Assembly: GCA_964618215.1 (NCBI GenBank)
Contig: CAZTZE010000001.1
Location: forward strand, 1-64,000
Reading direction: 5' to 3'
From: CG2-30-58-95 sp964618215
GTDB taxonomy: Bacteria; Chloroflexota; Anaerolineae; Anaerolineales; Villigracilaceae
DNA length: 64,000 nucleotides
Shown here: positions 1-9,455 of the stretch, in pieces
Numbering within the stretch: position 1 is the first letter of the stretch
How the letters are laid out: the number at the start of each line of letters is the position of its first letter
Notes under the pieces: model-generated
What the model was told of the DNA's origin: nothing
What the model saw: the letters and a program-made list of their open reading frames with translations, nothing else
Databases searched by the model: none
Translations under genes and position numbers: made by a program

Positions 1-64
1 TTGCGCCAGCAACTCAAATCGCCTGCCGTTCAGATGTGTCTTGCGTAAGTCCTAATCTCTTGAA

Positions 65-2887
65 AATAACAGATTAACTGAATTGCCAGAATGGCTTAGT
101 CAACTTAATCAATTGCGAATATTAGGTCTCGAAGAAAATGAACTAACCGCATTGTCAGAGTGGGTAAGCCAATTTACTCAGTTACAGTCCGTTTATCTCT
201 CCAGAAATCAATTGTCAAGACTGCCTGAGTCAATAGGCCAACTTACACAGCTACAGGTACTGGATCTCTCCGAAAACCAATTGACACAACTGCCTGAGTC
301 AATAGGCCAACTTACACAGCTACAGGCACTGGATCTCTCCGAAAACCAATTGACAAAACTACCTGAGTCATTAGGTCGGCTCGCCCTATTAACAAGGCTA
401 GATATCTCCCATAATCGGTTAATTGATTTACCAGTCTCGCTAATCAAACTTGAATGTTTTGATGAAATCAAGTATGACGGCAATCCCCTAAACCCCGAAC
501 TACGCGCGGCATACAAACAAGGTCTTGAAGCCGTCAAAACTTATCTGCGCGCCAAAGCCGCCGCGCAAATTACCCTCAACGAAGCCAAACTCATCCTCGT
601 CGGCGAAGGCGAAGTGGGCAAGAGTTGCCTGCTTGGCGCATTGCGCAACGATGAGTGGGAAGAAGGTCGCCCCACCACGCACGGTATCGAGATCAAGCCT
701 GTTCAAGTCACCGACCCAAATAGCAAAAAAGAGATCACCCTCAACGGCTGGGATTTCGGCGGCCAACGCGTCTACCGCCCTACGCACCAATTGTTCTTCA
801 GCGCGCCAGCCGTCTATCTCGTGGTCTGGAAGCCGCGCGAAGGTCCCCAGCAGGGCTTCGTCAAGGAATGGATCCAACTGGTCAAGCGCCGCGAGCCAAC
901 TGCAAAAATCCTGGTCGTCGCCACGCATGGCGGTCCCCAACAGCGCCAGCCCGATATTGACCGCCAGGAACTTTGGGATCTCTTCGGCAAGGACACGGTG
1001 CTTAATTTCTTCTTCGTTGAGAGCAAGCCCGATGAGAAAGGCGAACGGCGCGGCATCGAGGAACTCAAGCGCGCCATCGCCCGCGTCGCCTCATCCCTGC
1101 CCGAAGTGGGACGCTCCGTGCCAAAAAGTTTTCAGGAAGCGTGGCAAGCCCTGCAGGACACGGGTGCGGCGTACCTGCCCCTCGAGCGCGTGCTCGCCAT
1201 TTGCCATGAACACAAGATGGACGATGAACTGGCGCGCCTGTTCGTGACCATCTCCCACCGTCTCGGGCATCTCATCCATTACGAGCACGACCCCGCCCTG
1301 CGCGATATCGTCGTGCTCAAGCCTAACTGGCTTTCCAATGCAATTAGCTTCGTACTCGACGATGAACAAACTCGGAAAGGTCACGGTTTGGTGCGCTTTG
1401 CCCGCTTGAGCCAATTGTGGAATGACCCCGCGCGGGCCGAAGAATTTCGCTACCCGCCCGAACTACATCCGGTCTTTTTACGACTGATGGAACGCTTCGA
1501 TCTTTCCTACCGTGTGGCTGGTCTCTCCCCAAACGGCGACTCTGACCCTCAGAGTCTCATCGCCCAACTCGTCCCCGACAATCGTCCCGAAAACGATCTG
1601 GAGCGAGAATGGACTCCATCTCCCGCCACAGGCGACATCCAGCAAGTGCAAATCTGCCGCATCGTGGACGCGCAGAACGGTCAATCCGCATCCGCCGAGG
1701 GCTTGTTCTATCAGTTGATCGTGCGCCTGCACAAATACTCGCTCGGACGCGTCCGCTACAACGACAGCGTCCACTGGCAGCGCGGCCTTGTTTTGGATGA
1801 CGACTACAACGGCCGCGCCCTGCTGGAGCACGTCGGCAACGATGTGCGCATCACTGTTCGTGCGGCGTTTCCAGAGCGCTTTCTTGCCATGTTGACTGGC
1901 GAAGTCAAATATCTGGTCGAAAGTTTCTGGGAAGGTCTGCGTTGTGATGTAATGGTTCCATGTATAAACCCATGCGGGAAAAATGAACCCGGAACTGGAA
2001 TGTTCGAAGTGGAAAAGCTAATAACATTTAGAAAACAGGGAATGAATGTGTTCCCTTGCATGGTGTCAGGCTGTAACAAAGCACAGGATATAGGACTTTT
2101 ACTTCGCAATGCTCCTGTCGCCACTGCTGTCGCCGCTGAATCATTATTCGTGGAATTTGATGAAGTAAAACGTGGTCTCGCAGTTATTTACCAGAAGCTA
2201 CAGGCTGGTCAAGCAGAAGCGATAGGACGCTTTGACCAACTGGATACCAATGATCAACAATTGCTTAGCCGCATTGATGACTCTTTTGCAGGGTTGATGC
2301 GCGCCTTCACGGATGAAGCCAAGGAAGGACCGCGTCTGTTCAGTCTTATACCTGTCACTCGCGACTCATTTGACCCATGGAACTGGACAACCTCCCGTTT
2401 CCGCCTGACTTTATGGTGTGAACATTCCCACCTGCCTTTACCCATATTGAATCAAGATAAAAAGATAGGCGTCTACGAATTTGACCTTACCCGCCAATGG
2501 GTAAAAGAGGCCGCTCCATTCTTGAAAGCGTTCACCATCACGCTCAGGACTCTTCTACCTGTGGCCTTCTCCGCCGCCAAGTTGCTCACTGATGCCGCAA
2601 TTTACAAAGCTGTCGAAAATGAACTCGATTTCAGCAAAGATTGTATTGATGCCCTTATTGGTGGAAGCGAGGGAATCGGACAATTGTTTGTCGAAGGCAC
2701 AATCGGAGACGAACCCATAGGTCTACAGCGCTAAAAAATCAGCGGCGCACACAGCGCAAAACTGCGAGAATTCCATGCTTTACTCAAAAAGGTTGACCCC
2801 AACGGGAAATACGGCAACCTCGTCCGCGTGATGAACAAACACCAGGAATTCCTCTGGGTGCATGAGCGGTTCGCGGGAGAATATTAA
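65..2887 (+). pseudogene. Roco-family GTPase (LRR-Roc-COR), interrupted by an in-frame TAA near its 3' end
   Basis: From a TTG at 83 this reads 883 residues to a TAA at 2732-2734. Residues 1 to about 140 are leucine-rich repeats (unit like LPESIGQLTQLQVLDLSENQ). A Roc GTPase domain follows, with P-loop GEGEVGKS at about 174-181 and G3 motif WDFGGQ at about 223-228; a COR-like region and a C-terminal extension complete it. After the TAA the same frame stays open to 2887 and encodes a plausible last 50 residues (DPNGKYGNLVRV...FLWVHERFAGEY) resembling the usual end of bacterial Roco proteins. LRR-like sequence also continues upstream of the TTG to an in-frame TAA at 53-55, so the 5' end may be decayed as well. 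Bacterial Roco proteins are signalling GTPases with mostly unknown targets. It is either a recent pseudogene, a slightly shortened functional protein, or an assembly error. Confidence 0.8.
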
Positions 2888-2952
2888 CAGCATCAAAAAG
2901 AGTGACGCACTTCAAAAGTCGTATGGCGGCTTTTTTGACCGCCACCTGGGGT

Positions 2953-2976
2953 GTCGGGTTTGGAAACCCGACCTAC
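2953..2976. repeat. GTAGG-type palindrome
   Basis: A near-perfect hairpin (GTCGGGTTTGG / AAACCCGACCTAC) between the Roco gene and the SDR gene. It belongs to the palindrome family with CCTAC/GTAGG ends seen throughout the window. Confidence 0.7.
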
Positions 2977-3047
2977 ATATTGCGTGTCCCCTCGATACGA
3001 TTGCAAATGAGCAGCCGGTCGGAGAAATCCAACCGGCCGCGTTGATT

Positions 3048-3989
3048 CTACAGGTTTTCGTAAGCCTTCCGGCGGTCTTTGCGCCGCGCCAGTTCGCTGG
3101 CGTAATGGACCCCGAGCCTGTCTCGGTTTTCCCGTACCCATTCGGTGAGACGGGTCGTCCCGGCCGGCGGTGAATCGGTGCAGAGCAAATCAGCCATCAG
3201 TCCCTTCACTTCCGGCCAAGTGATCAGCACGTCCCCGACCAGCTTCCCGATGACCCAGCCGACCGCGTATCCGAGCGCGGGCGGCACGGAAATGATCGGC
3301 CTGCGCACGCCGATGATTTCGCGGATGACGTGCGCCAAGTCGCGGTACGTAAATGTTTCCGGGCCGATGGCGTCAATGATGACATTCTCGCGGCGCTTGC
3401 CCTGTTCCACGGCCAGCGCGGCCAGGTCGTCCACATAAATCGGCTGGAGGCGATACTTGCCGTCGCCGAACACACCAAAGACCGGCAGATGACGCAATGC
3501 CCAGGCGATATTATTGATCAGGATGTCTTCCCGGCCGAAAATCACTGTCGGGCGCAGGATGGCATACGAAAGGCCGGATTCAATGAGCGCCCGTTCCAGC
3601 CGCGCCTTGCCTGAGAAATATTCCAGCGGCGAATCTTCGGACGGGTTGGTGATGCTGACATGGACGATGTGTTTTATGCCGGCTTTCCGGGCTGCATCGA
3701 AAAGCGTCAGCGTATTCTGGACGGCGGACTCGTGCTTGAAAAACGAGTAATTGAAGCGTACCCAATAAGTGTTGTAGAGCACATCCGCGCCGCGCAGCGA
3801 TTCGACCAGTTCATCCGGCCGGTCGAAGTTGAATGGACGCACCTCGACCTTCTCGCCAAACGGATTGGCGCGCTTGACCGAATTGGTCAGCGTGCGCACG
3901 CGGCAGCCTTCTGCGAGCAAGCGCGTAGCAATGTATTTGCCTGAGTAACCAAAAGCACCGCTGATAACGTGAAATTCTGGGATTGGCAT
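3048..3989 (-). CDS. NAD(P)-binding SDR/NmrA-like protein (complex I NDUFA9-like)
   Basis: This is a 313-residue atypical short-chain dehydrogenase. The N-terminal Rossmann motif GAFGYSGKY (about residues 11-19) binds NAD(P). A YxxxK pair (Y124, K128 in YFSGK) lies where SDR catalytic residues sit. The middle (RPTVIFGRED, QPIYVDDLA) is typical of NDUFA9-like epimerase relatives, which often act in quinone, carotenoid or complex I biology. It stands alone; octamer repeats separate it from the kinase genes upstream on the same strand. The substrate cannot be inferred. Confidence 0.85.
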   Translation of the reverse strand: MPIPEFHVISGAFGYSGKYIATRLLAEGCRVRTLTNSVKRANPFGEKVEVRPFNFDRPDELVESLRGADVLYNTYWVRFNYSFFKHESAVQNTLTLFDAARKAGIKHIVHVSITNPSEDSPLEYFSGKARLERALIESGLSYAILRPTVIFGREDILINNIAWALRHLPVFGVFGDGKYRLQPIYVDDLAALAVEQGKRRENVIIDAIGPETFTYRDLAHVIREIIGVRRPIISVPPALGYAVGWVIGKLVGDVLITWPEVKGLMADLLCTDSPPAGTTRLTEWVRENRDRLGVHYASELARRKDRRKAYENL

Positions 3990-4000
3990 GTGTCCTCCGA

Positions 4001-4166
4001 AGTCTTATAGTCTTATAGTCTCATAGTCTCATAGTCGTATAGTCTCGTGAGCGTGCATTGATCCTCCCGCTGAGTGATGACATCAGGACTATCAGACTAC
4101 CAGACTACCAGACTACCAGATTACCAGACTACCAGACTACCAGACTATCAGACTATCAGACTATAA
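4001..4166. repeat. Octamer tandem arrays in inverted arms
   Basis: The left arm (4001-4048) is six 8-bp units of AGTCTYAT. The right arm (4087-4166) is ten units of GACTACCA/GACTATCA, the complementary word. Together they could fold into a long imperfect hairpin around a spacer of about 40 bp. They fill the gap between two minus-strand genes. The same word recurs at 9921-10008. Confidence 0.9.
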
Positions 4167-4185
4167 AACTAACAAAACCTTGCTC

Positions 4186-5337
4186 TCATTGCGATTCTGT
4201 CTGATAGTGTGCAGGCAGGTTAAAGATAAAGCGTGCCCCGCGTCCGCTCTCGGACTCGACGCTGATTTTACCCCCAGCGGCCGCGATGATTTGCCTGACA
4301 ATCGTCAGTCCCAGCCCTGTGCCTGGCAGATCTAGCTCTTTGGCGTTTGTGGCGCGGAAGAACTCGCTGAAGAGATGCGCTTGCTCTCCCGCCGGGATAC
4401 CGATGCCGGTATCACTGACGACGCCGATGATATTTCCGGCCTCCACGCGCAGGCTGACGGTCACCGCGCCGCCAGCGGGTGTATATTTGACGGCGTTGCT
4501 GATTAAATTCGTCCAGACGCTCTTGAAACGCTCCGGCGTGCCCATCACCGGCGGCAGGTCGGGGGCGATGTTCAAATCAAGGCGCAGGTTTTTTCGCGCC
4601 GCCTGTTCGCGAAAATTATCCATAACGGTGACCAGCAGTTCTTCCAGATGAACAGGCGCGGTTTTGACGGGCTTTGCCAGTACCTGCAACTGGCCCAGTT
4701 CCAGCAAATCGGCGATTAAATCCATTTCTTCCTGCGCCCGCGCCATGCACTTTGCGATGATTTCACGTTGATTCTCCGGCGGCACGTAACCATCCAGTAT
4801 CAACTGCAAATAATTCTGAATGGCTGCCACTGGCGCCTGCATCTCGTGCGTCACCAGCCGGATGAACTGGCGCTTGGCTTTATCCAGTTCTTCGAGACGG
4901 GCTTTTTCCTCGTTCAGGCGGCGCGCCTCGGCCTCGATGGCCTGCAGACGCCGCGCTTCCAGCGTGAGCCGCCGCCGTTCCAGTCCATGATTGACGGCCA
5001 GGGTCAGATCATCCACCGAGAAGGGTTTGGTGAGAAAATCATACGCGCCCTGCTTGATGGCCTGCACGGCCAACTCGACGGTTGCGTAGCCGGTGATGAT
5101 GATGCAAACGATTTCAGGGTCGTGCCGGTGGATCTCTGCAATCAGGTCAATCCCACTCACGCCCGGCATCATGATGTCAAGCAGCGTCAGGTCGTAACCG
5201 CCGGACTGGATTTTTTGCATCCCCTCCGCGCCGCTCATGGCGATATCCACGCTGAGACCCTGCGGGGCCAGCGCCCGGCGGATGCCTTCACAGATGCCGA
5301 TTTCGTCGTCAATTACAAGGATTTTGGCGTTGTCCAT
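4186..5337 (-). CDS. Response regulator-histidine kinase hybrid
   Basis: This 383-residue protein has an N-terminal receiver domain (acidic pair D11-E12, phospho-acceptor D54 in LLDIMMPG, K104 in FLTKPF). A coiled-coil linker follows at about 120-155, then a HisKA domain with H164 in VTHEMQAPV and an ATPase domain with NLISNAVKYTP and GTGLGLTIV. There is no membrane segment, so it is a cytosolic kinase whose activity is probably gated by its own receiver. It lies 3 bp downstream of the membrane kinase at 5341-7344, so the two are very likely translated together as a phosphorelay. The output is not visible. Confidence 0.92.
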   Translation of the reverse strand: MDNAKILVIDDEIGICEGIRRALAPQGLSVDIAMSGAEGMQKIQSGGYDLTLLDIMMPGVSGIDLIAEIHRHDPEIVCIIITGYATVELAVQAIKQGAYDFLTKPFSVDDLTLAVNHGLERRRLTLEARRLQAIEAEARRLNEEKARLEELDKAKRQFIRLVTHEMQAPVAAIQNYLQLILDGYVPPENQREIIAKCMARAQEEMDLIADLLELGQLQVLAKPVKTAPVHLEELLVTVMDNFREQAARKNLRLDLNIAPDLPPVMGTPERFKSVWTNLISNAVKYTPAGGAVTVSLRVEAGNIIGVVSDTGIGIPAGEQAHLFSEFFRATNAKELDLPGTGLGLTIVRQIIAAAGGKISVESESGRGARFIFNLPAHYQTESQ

Positions 5338-5340
5338 GCA

Positions 5341-7344
5341 TCACCCGATAAGTCCCTCGGTATTGTTCTGGGAAGGCGCGGCAGCGATTTCCGGCGCAGG
5401 CAGTTGGATTGGCAAAGTAACCGTGAAGGTGGCGCCTTTGCCGACCTGGCTCTGCACGTTGACCTGGCCGCGGTGCATCTTGATGATGCCATAGCTGATT
5501 GCCAGCCCCAGGCCGGTGCCTTTGCCAACCGGCTTGGTGGTGAAGAAGGGTGTGAACAGTTTAGCCAGGTTTTCGGGCGGGATGCCGGCGCCGGTATCCT
5601 GGATTTCGACCGTGATCATACCCCTCGGGCCGGAACGCGTGCGGACGGTCAATCTCCCGCCCTCCGGCATGGCTTCGACCGCGTTGATCATCAGATTGCG
5701 AAATACCTGGCGCAATTGGGCCGCGTCGGCCTCGATCAGCGGCAGGCGCGGGTCCAGTTCGGTGACAATGGGGATGCTCACCGATTTGATATACCTGGGC
5801 GACAGTTCGCTTATCTCACGCAGGATTTCATTGACATCCGTCGGCTGCGCCATCACCTGCTGGTGGCGGGCAAAGTTGAGCAGGTCGGCCACGATGCGCT
5901 TGCAGCGTTTGGTCTCACTGACAATCATTTTCAGGTCAGCGCGGCGCGGGTCGTCTTCGGCGCACTCATTGGTCATGGATTCTGAATAGAGCAGGATTGT
6001 CCCCAGCGGATTATTCAGTTCGTGGGCTACGCCCGCCGCCAGTTGGCCGAGCGAGGCCAGTTTTTCCTTATGCAGCAGTTGATCCTGTGTGGCTTGCAGC
6101 GTGTCGAGCATGGTGTTGAAGGAGTTCTCCAACTGGCCGACCTCGCCCCCGGCGCGCACCGAGACGCGCGCGGTCAGATCGCCCTGTGTGACCAATTGGC
6201 TGGCCTGTACCAGTTCGCGCAGTTCCTTGAGCGGGCGGGTGATGGCGCGCGCGACTGGGGATGCCAGCAGGAAGGTCATCAGAATGGTCGCTGCCGCCAC
6301 GAGTGCAATGCGCTGGTTGAAGGTCGTCAGCAGCCGCAAGAACAACGCCTGGCGGGCGCCAGCATACAGTATCCCCACCACCTGACCGGTGTGATCGCGT
6401 ATCGGTTCGTAGCGGGTGATATAGTTCTCGTTGACGACGAAAGCCGGGCCGACATATTCGCGCCCATCCCTCAATACCACCTGGCCGACGGTTTCTGCGA
6501 GGCGCGTGCCAATCGCCCGTTCCCCGGCTGTCGTCATGATGTTGGTTGAGACGCGCAAATCGCCCAGAAAGATGGTGACCGAGTCAACCTGGGCGGCGGT
6601 CTTGATTTGATCCACCAGGGTGAAGTCGTTGTTGAAAATGTGAAAGGCCATTGCGATGCCTATAGTCTGGCCTTCGGCGTCGAGAATTGGCGCGACACTG
6701 ACCAGCGCCAGAGCCGCGGTGCCTTCGCGCGGGTCAAACGGGAGGGGCGAGGCCCTGGGCGTGTCAATCAACAGGATGCGCGCCTGTTCTGCCAGCCCAA
6801 CCTGTTCCAGGAATTCGACCGGGATGACTTCGGTGGAGGCAATTTGCTTTCGTTCCAACAGGCTTTGCCGGAGGATTGGTAAATTGGCCCAGTTGTTCCC
6901 CGCGTTCACCGGCGACCAGGTTCCGCCGGTCTCGGCCTGACAGCCGGTCAATATTTTCCCTTCCGCGTCGAGGATGGCGATGAAGTGATTGCCCGACGAC
7001 AGGCCGTGAATCCTGCTGGATAATTCGGCGCGGATGGTCTGCAAAGCGCTCTCGTTGCCGTGTCTGGCCGCAGCGATATTCTCGATCACTGCGGGCGCCA
7101 ACGCCAGTTGACCGGCGAGGCCGGAAATTTCATCCAGTCTGGTGCTGTAAAAGGTGTCAGCCAGGCGGATATCCCGCGCCACCCGTTCATCCATCGCCTC
7201 GGAGAGGTAACTATTGATTGTGTATGAGATGACCCATGTGCCGATGCCGAAGGCAAAAGCGGCCACCAGCGTAAATGAAATCACCAGCGCGGCATGGAAC
7301 GGCGCGGGGTAGAGGTTTTTGAAAAACCGGATAACGGCGCGCAT
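5341..7344 (-). CDS. Membrane sensor histidine kinase with extracellular sensor and HAMP domain
   Basis: This 667-residue kinase has an N-terminal membrane segment at about 18-42, a long extracytoplasmic Cache-like sensor region and a second membrane segment at about 340-365. A HAMP domain and coiled coil follow, then HisKA with the motif AAGVAHELNNPLG and an ATPase domain (NLMINAVEAMPEGG, GKGTGLGLAIS). The AHELNNPLG type is common in kinases feeding NtrC-like or hybrid systems. Its downstream partner is the receiver-kinase at 4186-5337. A repeat block separates it from the CheY-like gene at 7683-8060, so it may or may not share a transcript with the formate dehydrogenase genes. Confidence 0.92.
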   Translation of the reverse strand: MRAVIRFFKNLYPAPFHAALVISFTLVAAFAFGIGTWVISYTINSYLSEAMDERVARDIRLADTFYSTRLDEISGLAGQLALAPAVIENIAAARHGNESALQTIRAELSSRIHGLSSGNHFIAILDAEGKILTGCQAETGGTWSPVNAGNNWANLPILRQSLLERKQIASTEVIPVEFLEQVGLAEQARILLIDTPRASPLPFDPREGTAALALVSVAPILDAEGQTIGIAMAFHIFNNDFTLVDQIKTAAQVDSVTIFLGDLRVSTNIMTTAGERAIGTRLAETVGQVVLRDGREYVGPAFVVNENYITRYEPIRDHTGQVVGILYAGARQALFLRLLTTFNQRIALVAAATILMTFLLASPVARAITRPLKELRELVQASQLVTQGDLTARVSVRAGGEVGQLENSFNTMLDTLQATQDQLLHKEKLASLGQLAAGVAHELNNPLGTILLYSESMTNECAEDDPRRADLKMIVSETKRCKRIVADLLNFARHQQVMAQPTDVNEILREISELSPRYIKSVSIPIVTELDPRLPLIEADAAQLRQVFRNLMINAVEAMPEGGRLTVRTRSGPRGMITVEIQDTGAGIPPENLAKLFTPFFTTKPVGKGTGLGLAISYGIIKMHRGQVNVQSQVGKGATFTVTLPIQLPAPEIAAAPSQNNTEGLIG

Positions 7345-7431
7345 TTCTCAGCCTCCTTCTGCCAAGAATGCCTGTCAAAACTGCCACGTCGGGCGGTTTT
7401 CGGCTCATTGGGATTTGCCGTGATTTGGCGG

Positions 7432-7599
7432 CAAATGTGGGATAAATTGCCAATTTGTCCTACGCCCTACCAGCAAATGTGGGACAAATTGCCAATTTGT
7501 CCTACGCCTTACCAGCAAATGTGGGATAAATTGCCAATTTGTCCTACGCCCTACCAGCAAATGTGGGATAAATTGCCAATTTGTCCTACGCCCTACCAG
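7432..7599. repeat. Four direct copies of a 42-bp unit containing a palindrome
   Basis: Four 42-bp copies start at 7432, 7474, 7516 and 7558, with a partial fifth at 7600. Each carries the palindromic core ACAAATTGCCAATTTGT followed by CCTACG. As 42 is a multiple of three, an open frame runs through the block, but it has no sign of being a gene. Flanking sequence (ATTTGCCGTGATTTGGCGG) reappears in inverted orientation at 29543-29722. Together with the hairpins at 7635-7686 the repeats fill the 338-bp gap between the kinase and the regulator. Confidence 0.92.
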
Positions 7600-7634
7600 C
7601 AAATGTGGTTGTCTACCACTGAGATTTCCAGGGA

Positions 7635-7686
7635 ACCCGGGTTTCTTACCCGCCGTTTGTAAGGCAGGTATCGAAACCTGCCCTAC
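7635..7686. repeat. Two short hairpins at the end of the CheY-like gene
   Basis: The first hairpin is CCCGGGTTTCTTACCCG-like and the second is GGCAGGTATCGAAACCTGCC followed by CTAC. The final CTA (7683-7685) is the complement of the TAG stop codon of the response regulator gene, so the repeat cap supplies that stop. Confidence 0.8.
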
Positions 7687-8060
7687 TTTGGTAGCAGCTT
7701 GTTGACCTGTTTGATCAAATCCGCCGGTTTGATCGGCTTGCTCATAAAGGCGCGGATGTGGATGTATTCGTCGGTGGGGAATAATTCGGCGTAGTCGGTG
7801 TTGGCGATGGATGTGACCATGATGATGGGGATGCCGCGCACGGCCGGGTCGTCGTGCATTTGCTGGCTCATTGCAAGGCCGTCCAGCACGGTATCCATGA
7901 TGACATCAAGAACAATGATGTCGGGTTTGTCTTCCCGGGCGCGCTGAAAACCTTCATTGCCGCTTTTGGCGCTGATGACGGCGTGGCCTTCCGCTTCCAG
8001 CACTATGCGGGTGGCGTTGACGAAATCCGGGTCGTCGTCCACGATGAGAATTTTAGCCAT
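7683..8060 (-). CDS. Single-domain response regulator (CheY-like)
   Basis: A 125-residue stand-alone receiver domain with acidic cluster DDD at 8-10, phospho-acceptor D52 (IIVLDVIMD), a switch serine/threonine in VTSIA and conserved lysine in MSKPIKP. It has no output domain, so it acts by protein contact or as a phosphate shuttle. It overlaps the 3' end of the NuoF-like gene by 8 bp and so is translationally coupled to the formate dehydrogenase operon. Its stop codon lies in a palindromic repeat. Confidence 0.93.
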   Translation of the reverse strand: MAKILIVDDDPDFVNATRIVLEAEGHAVISAKSGNEGFQRAREDKPDIIVLDVIMDTVLDGLAMSQQMHDDPAVRGIPIIMVTSIANTDYAELFPTDEYIHIRAFMSKPIKPADLIKQVNKLLPK

Positions 8061-9339
8061 AATCTTTCTCCTTCGATTTACCGCCGAGACAGTGTTTATT
8101 CAGAATATGATACTCGAATTCCGGGCGGAAATGTTGGATGGCCGAGCGGGCCGGGTTGACCAGCATGGCGCCCATCGGGCAGAAGGTGATGCCGTCAATG
8201 CCGTGGGCGAGTTCCACGGCGCGCTCAATGTCATCCATTGTTCCCTGGCCGCTTTCGATGCGGTTAAGCGTTTCATACAGCCGCTGCGAGCCGATGCGGC
8301 AGGGCGTGCAGCGCCCGCAGGATTCGTGGGCGAAGAATTTGGTCAGGCGGCGGGCAGTCTCGACCATGCAGGTGGTTTCGTCCAGCACGAGGATGGCGCC
8401 GGTGCCAAGTTCGCTGCCCGCCGCTTTGAGCGTTTCGTAGGCCATCGGCACGTCAATCTGGCTGGCGGTCAGCATTGGCGTGGAGGCCCCGCCGGGGATG
8501 ACGGCCTTGAGTTCCCGCCCGCCGCGGATGCCGCCGGCGTGTTCGTAAATGATTTCGCGCAGCGTGACGCCCAGCGGCAATTCGTAATTGCCCGGCCGGT
8601 TGACGTGTCCGCTGACCGAAAAGATTTTTGGCCCCTTGCTCTCCGCCGTGCCGATACCCGCGAACCACTCCGGTCCGCGCTGCAGGATGTGCGGGATGCA
8701 GGCCAGCGTCTCGATATTGTGAACAAGCGTGGGCAAGCCGAAGAGTCCCGCTTGCGCTGGGTAGGGCGGTTTCAAGCGCGGGTTGCCGCGCTTGCCCTCC
8801 AGCGATTCGAGCATGGCGGTCTCTTCGCCGCAGATGTATGCGCCTGCGCCGCGATGCACGGACATCTCCAGGTCGAAACCGGAGCCGAGGATGTTTCTGC
8901 CCAGAAAGCCATATTCATAGGCATCCGCGATGGCCTTGATCCAGCGTTTGACGCCCAGGAAAAACTCGCCGCGAATGTAAACGTAGGCGCGGCTCGCCCC
9001 GACGGCGTAAGCGGCGATGATGACACCCTCGATGACCAGGTGCGGGTCGCGCTCGACGATTTCGCGGTCTTTGAAGGTGCCGGGTTCGCCCTCGTCGGTG
9101 TTGACGGCGACGAATTTCTGGATGCCGGCACCTTTGGGCATGTAGCCCCACTTGACGCCGGCCGGGAATCCCGCGCCGCCGCGCCCGCGCAGGCCGGAGC
9201 GCTTGACCATGTCAATCAATTCGTCCGGCGTTTTGGTCAGCGCCAGTTTCACCGCCGCGTAGCCGCCATGCGCCAGGTAGGTGGTGATTTTCTCCGAATT
9301 GGGGCGGTGGATGTTGCGGGTGAGAACAGGCTCGAACAT
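8053..9339 (-). CDS. NuoF-like diaphorase subunit (NADH-binding, FMN, 4Fe-4S)
   Basis: This is a 428-residue NuoF/HydB-core protein. It has the FMN/NAD glycine-rich motif GRGGAGFPAGVKW, a second nucleotide region (NTDEGEPGTFKDR, GAGAYICGEETA) and a 4Fe-4S site ESCGRCTPCRIGS with a later cysteine in ITFCPMG. It lacks the N-terminal thioredoxin-like and C-terminal ferredoxin extensions of the other copy at 13621-15558. The start MFEPVLTRN at 9339 is chosen because the longer frame upstream only translates heptamer repeats. With the NuoE-like gene upstream it should pass electrons between NAD(P)H and the formate dehydrogenase. Confidence 0.93.
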   Translation of the reverse strand: MFEPVLTRNIHRPNSEKITTYLAHGGYAAVKLALTKTPDELIDMVKRSGLRGRGGAGFPAGVKWGYMPKGAGIQKFVAVNTDEGEPGTFKDREIVERDPHLVIEGVIIAAYAVGASRAYVYIRGEFFLGVKRWIKAIADAYEYGFLGRNILGSGFDLEMSVHRGAGAYICGEETAMLESLEGKRGNPRLKPPYPAQAGLFGLPTLVHNIETLACIPHILQRGPEWFAGIGTAESKGPKIFSVSGHVNRPGNYELPLGVTLREIIYEHAGGIRGGRELKAVIPGGASTPMLTASQIDVPMAYETLKAAGSELGTGAILVLDETTCMVETARRLTKFFAHESCGRCTPCRIGSQRLYETLNRIESGQGTMDDIERAVELAHGIDGITFCPMGAMLVNPARSAIQHFRPEFEYHILNKHCLGGKSKEKDYG

Positions 9340-9357
9340 GGTTTTTTGGGGTGTAAG

Positions 9358-9455
9358 ACGTGAAACGTGAAACGTAGGACGTAAAACGTAGAACGTAAAA
9401 CGTAAATTACGCATTACGGATTACGTTTTACGCATTACGTTTTACTCTTTACGCA
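9358..9455. repeat. Inverted heptamer array (7 + 7 units)
   Basis: Seven 7-bp units of ACGTAAA/ACGTGAA type (9358-9406) are followed directly by seven complementary TTACGTT/TTACGCA units (9407-9455), 98 bp in all. The block can fold into a long hairpin. Its right arm overlaps the end of the NuoE-like gene and supplies its TAA stop (9442-9444). Confidence 0.93.

Noticed and set aside
2732..2734. Stop in the Roco gene as a recoded codon
   Set aside because: The codon is TAA, not TGA, and no hairpin or catalytic Cys position is involved. Decay or sequencing error is simpler.
4001..4166. Possible CRISPR array
   Set aside because: Units are 8 bp with no unique spacers and there are no cas genes. 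The same applies to the heptamer arrays and the 42-bp block.
7294..7662. Plus-strand frame with four copies of a 14-residue repeat (MWDKLPICPTPYQQ)
   Set aside because: The frame is open only because the repeat unit is 42 bp. It overlaps the kinase start and the codons merely read the palindromic DNA repeat.
9339..9414. N-terminal extension of the NuoF-like protein
   Set aside because: The extra residues are a translation of the heptamer array and there is no ribosome-binding site before them. The family start is at 9339.
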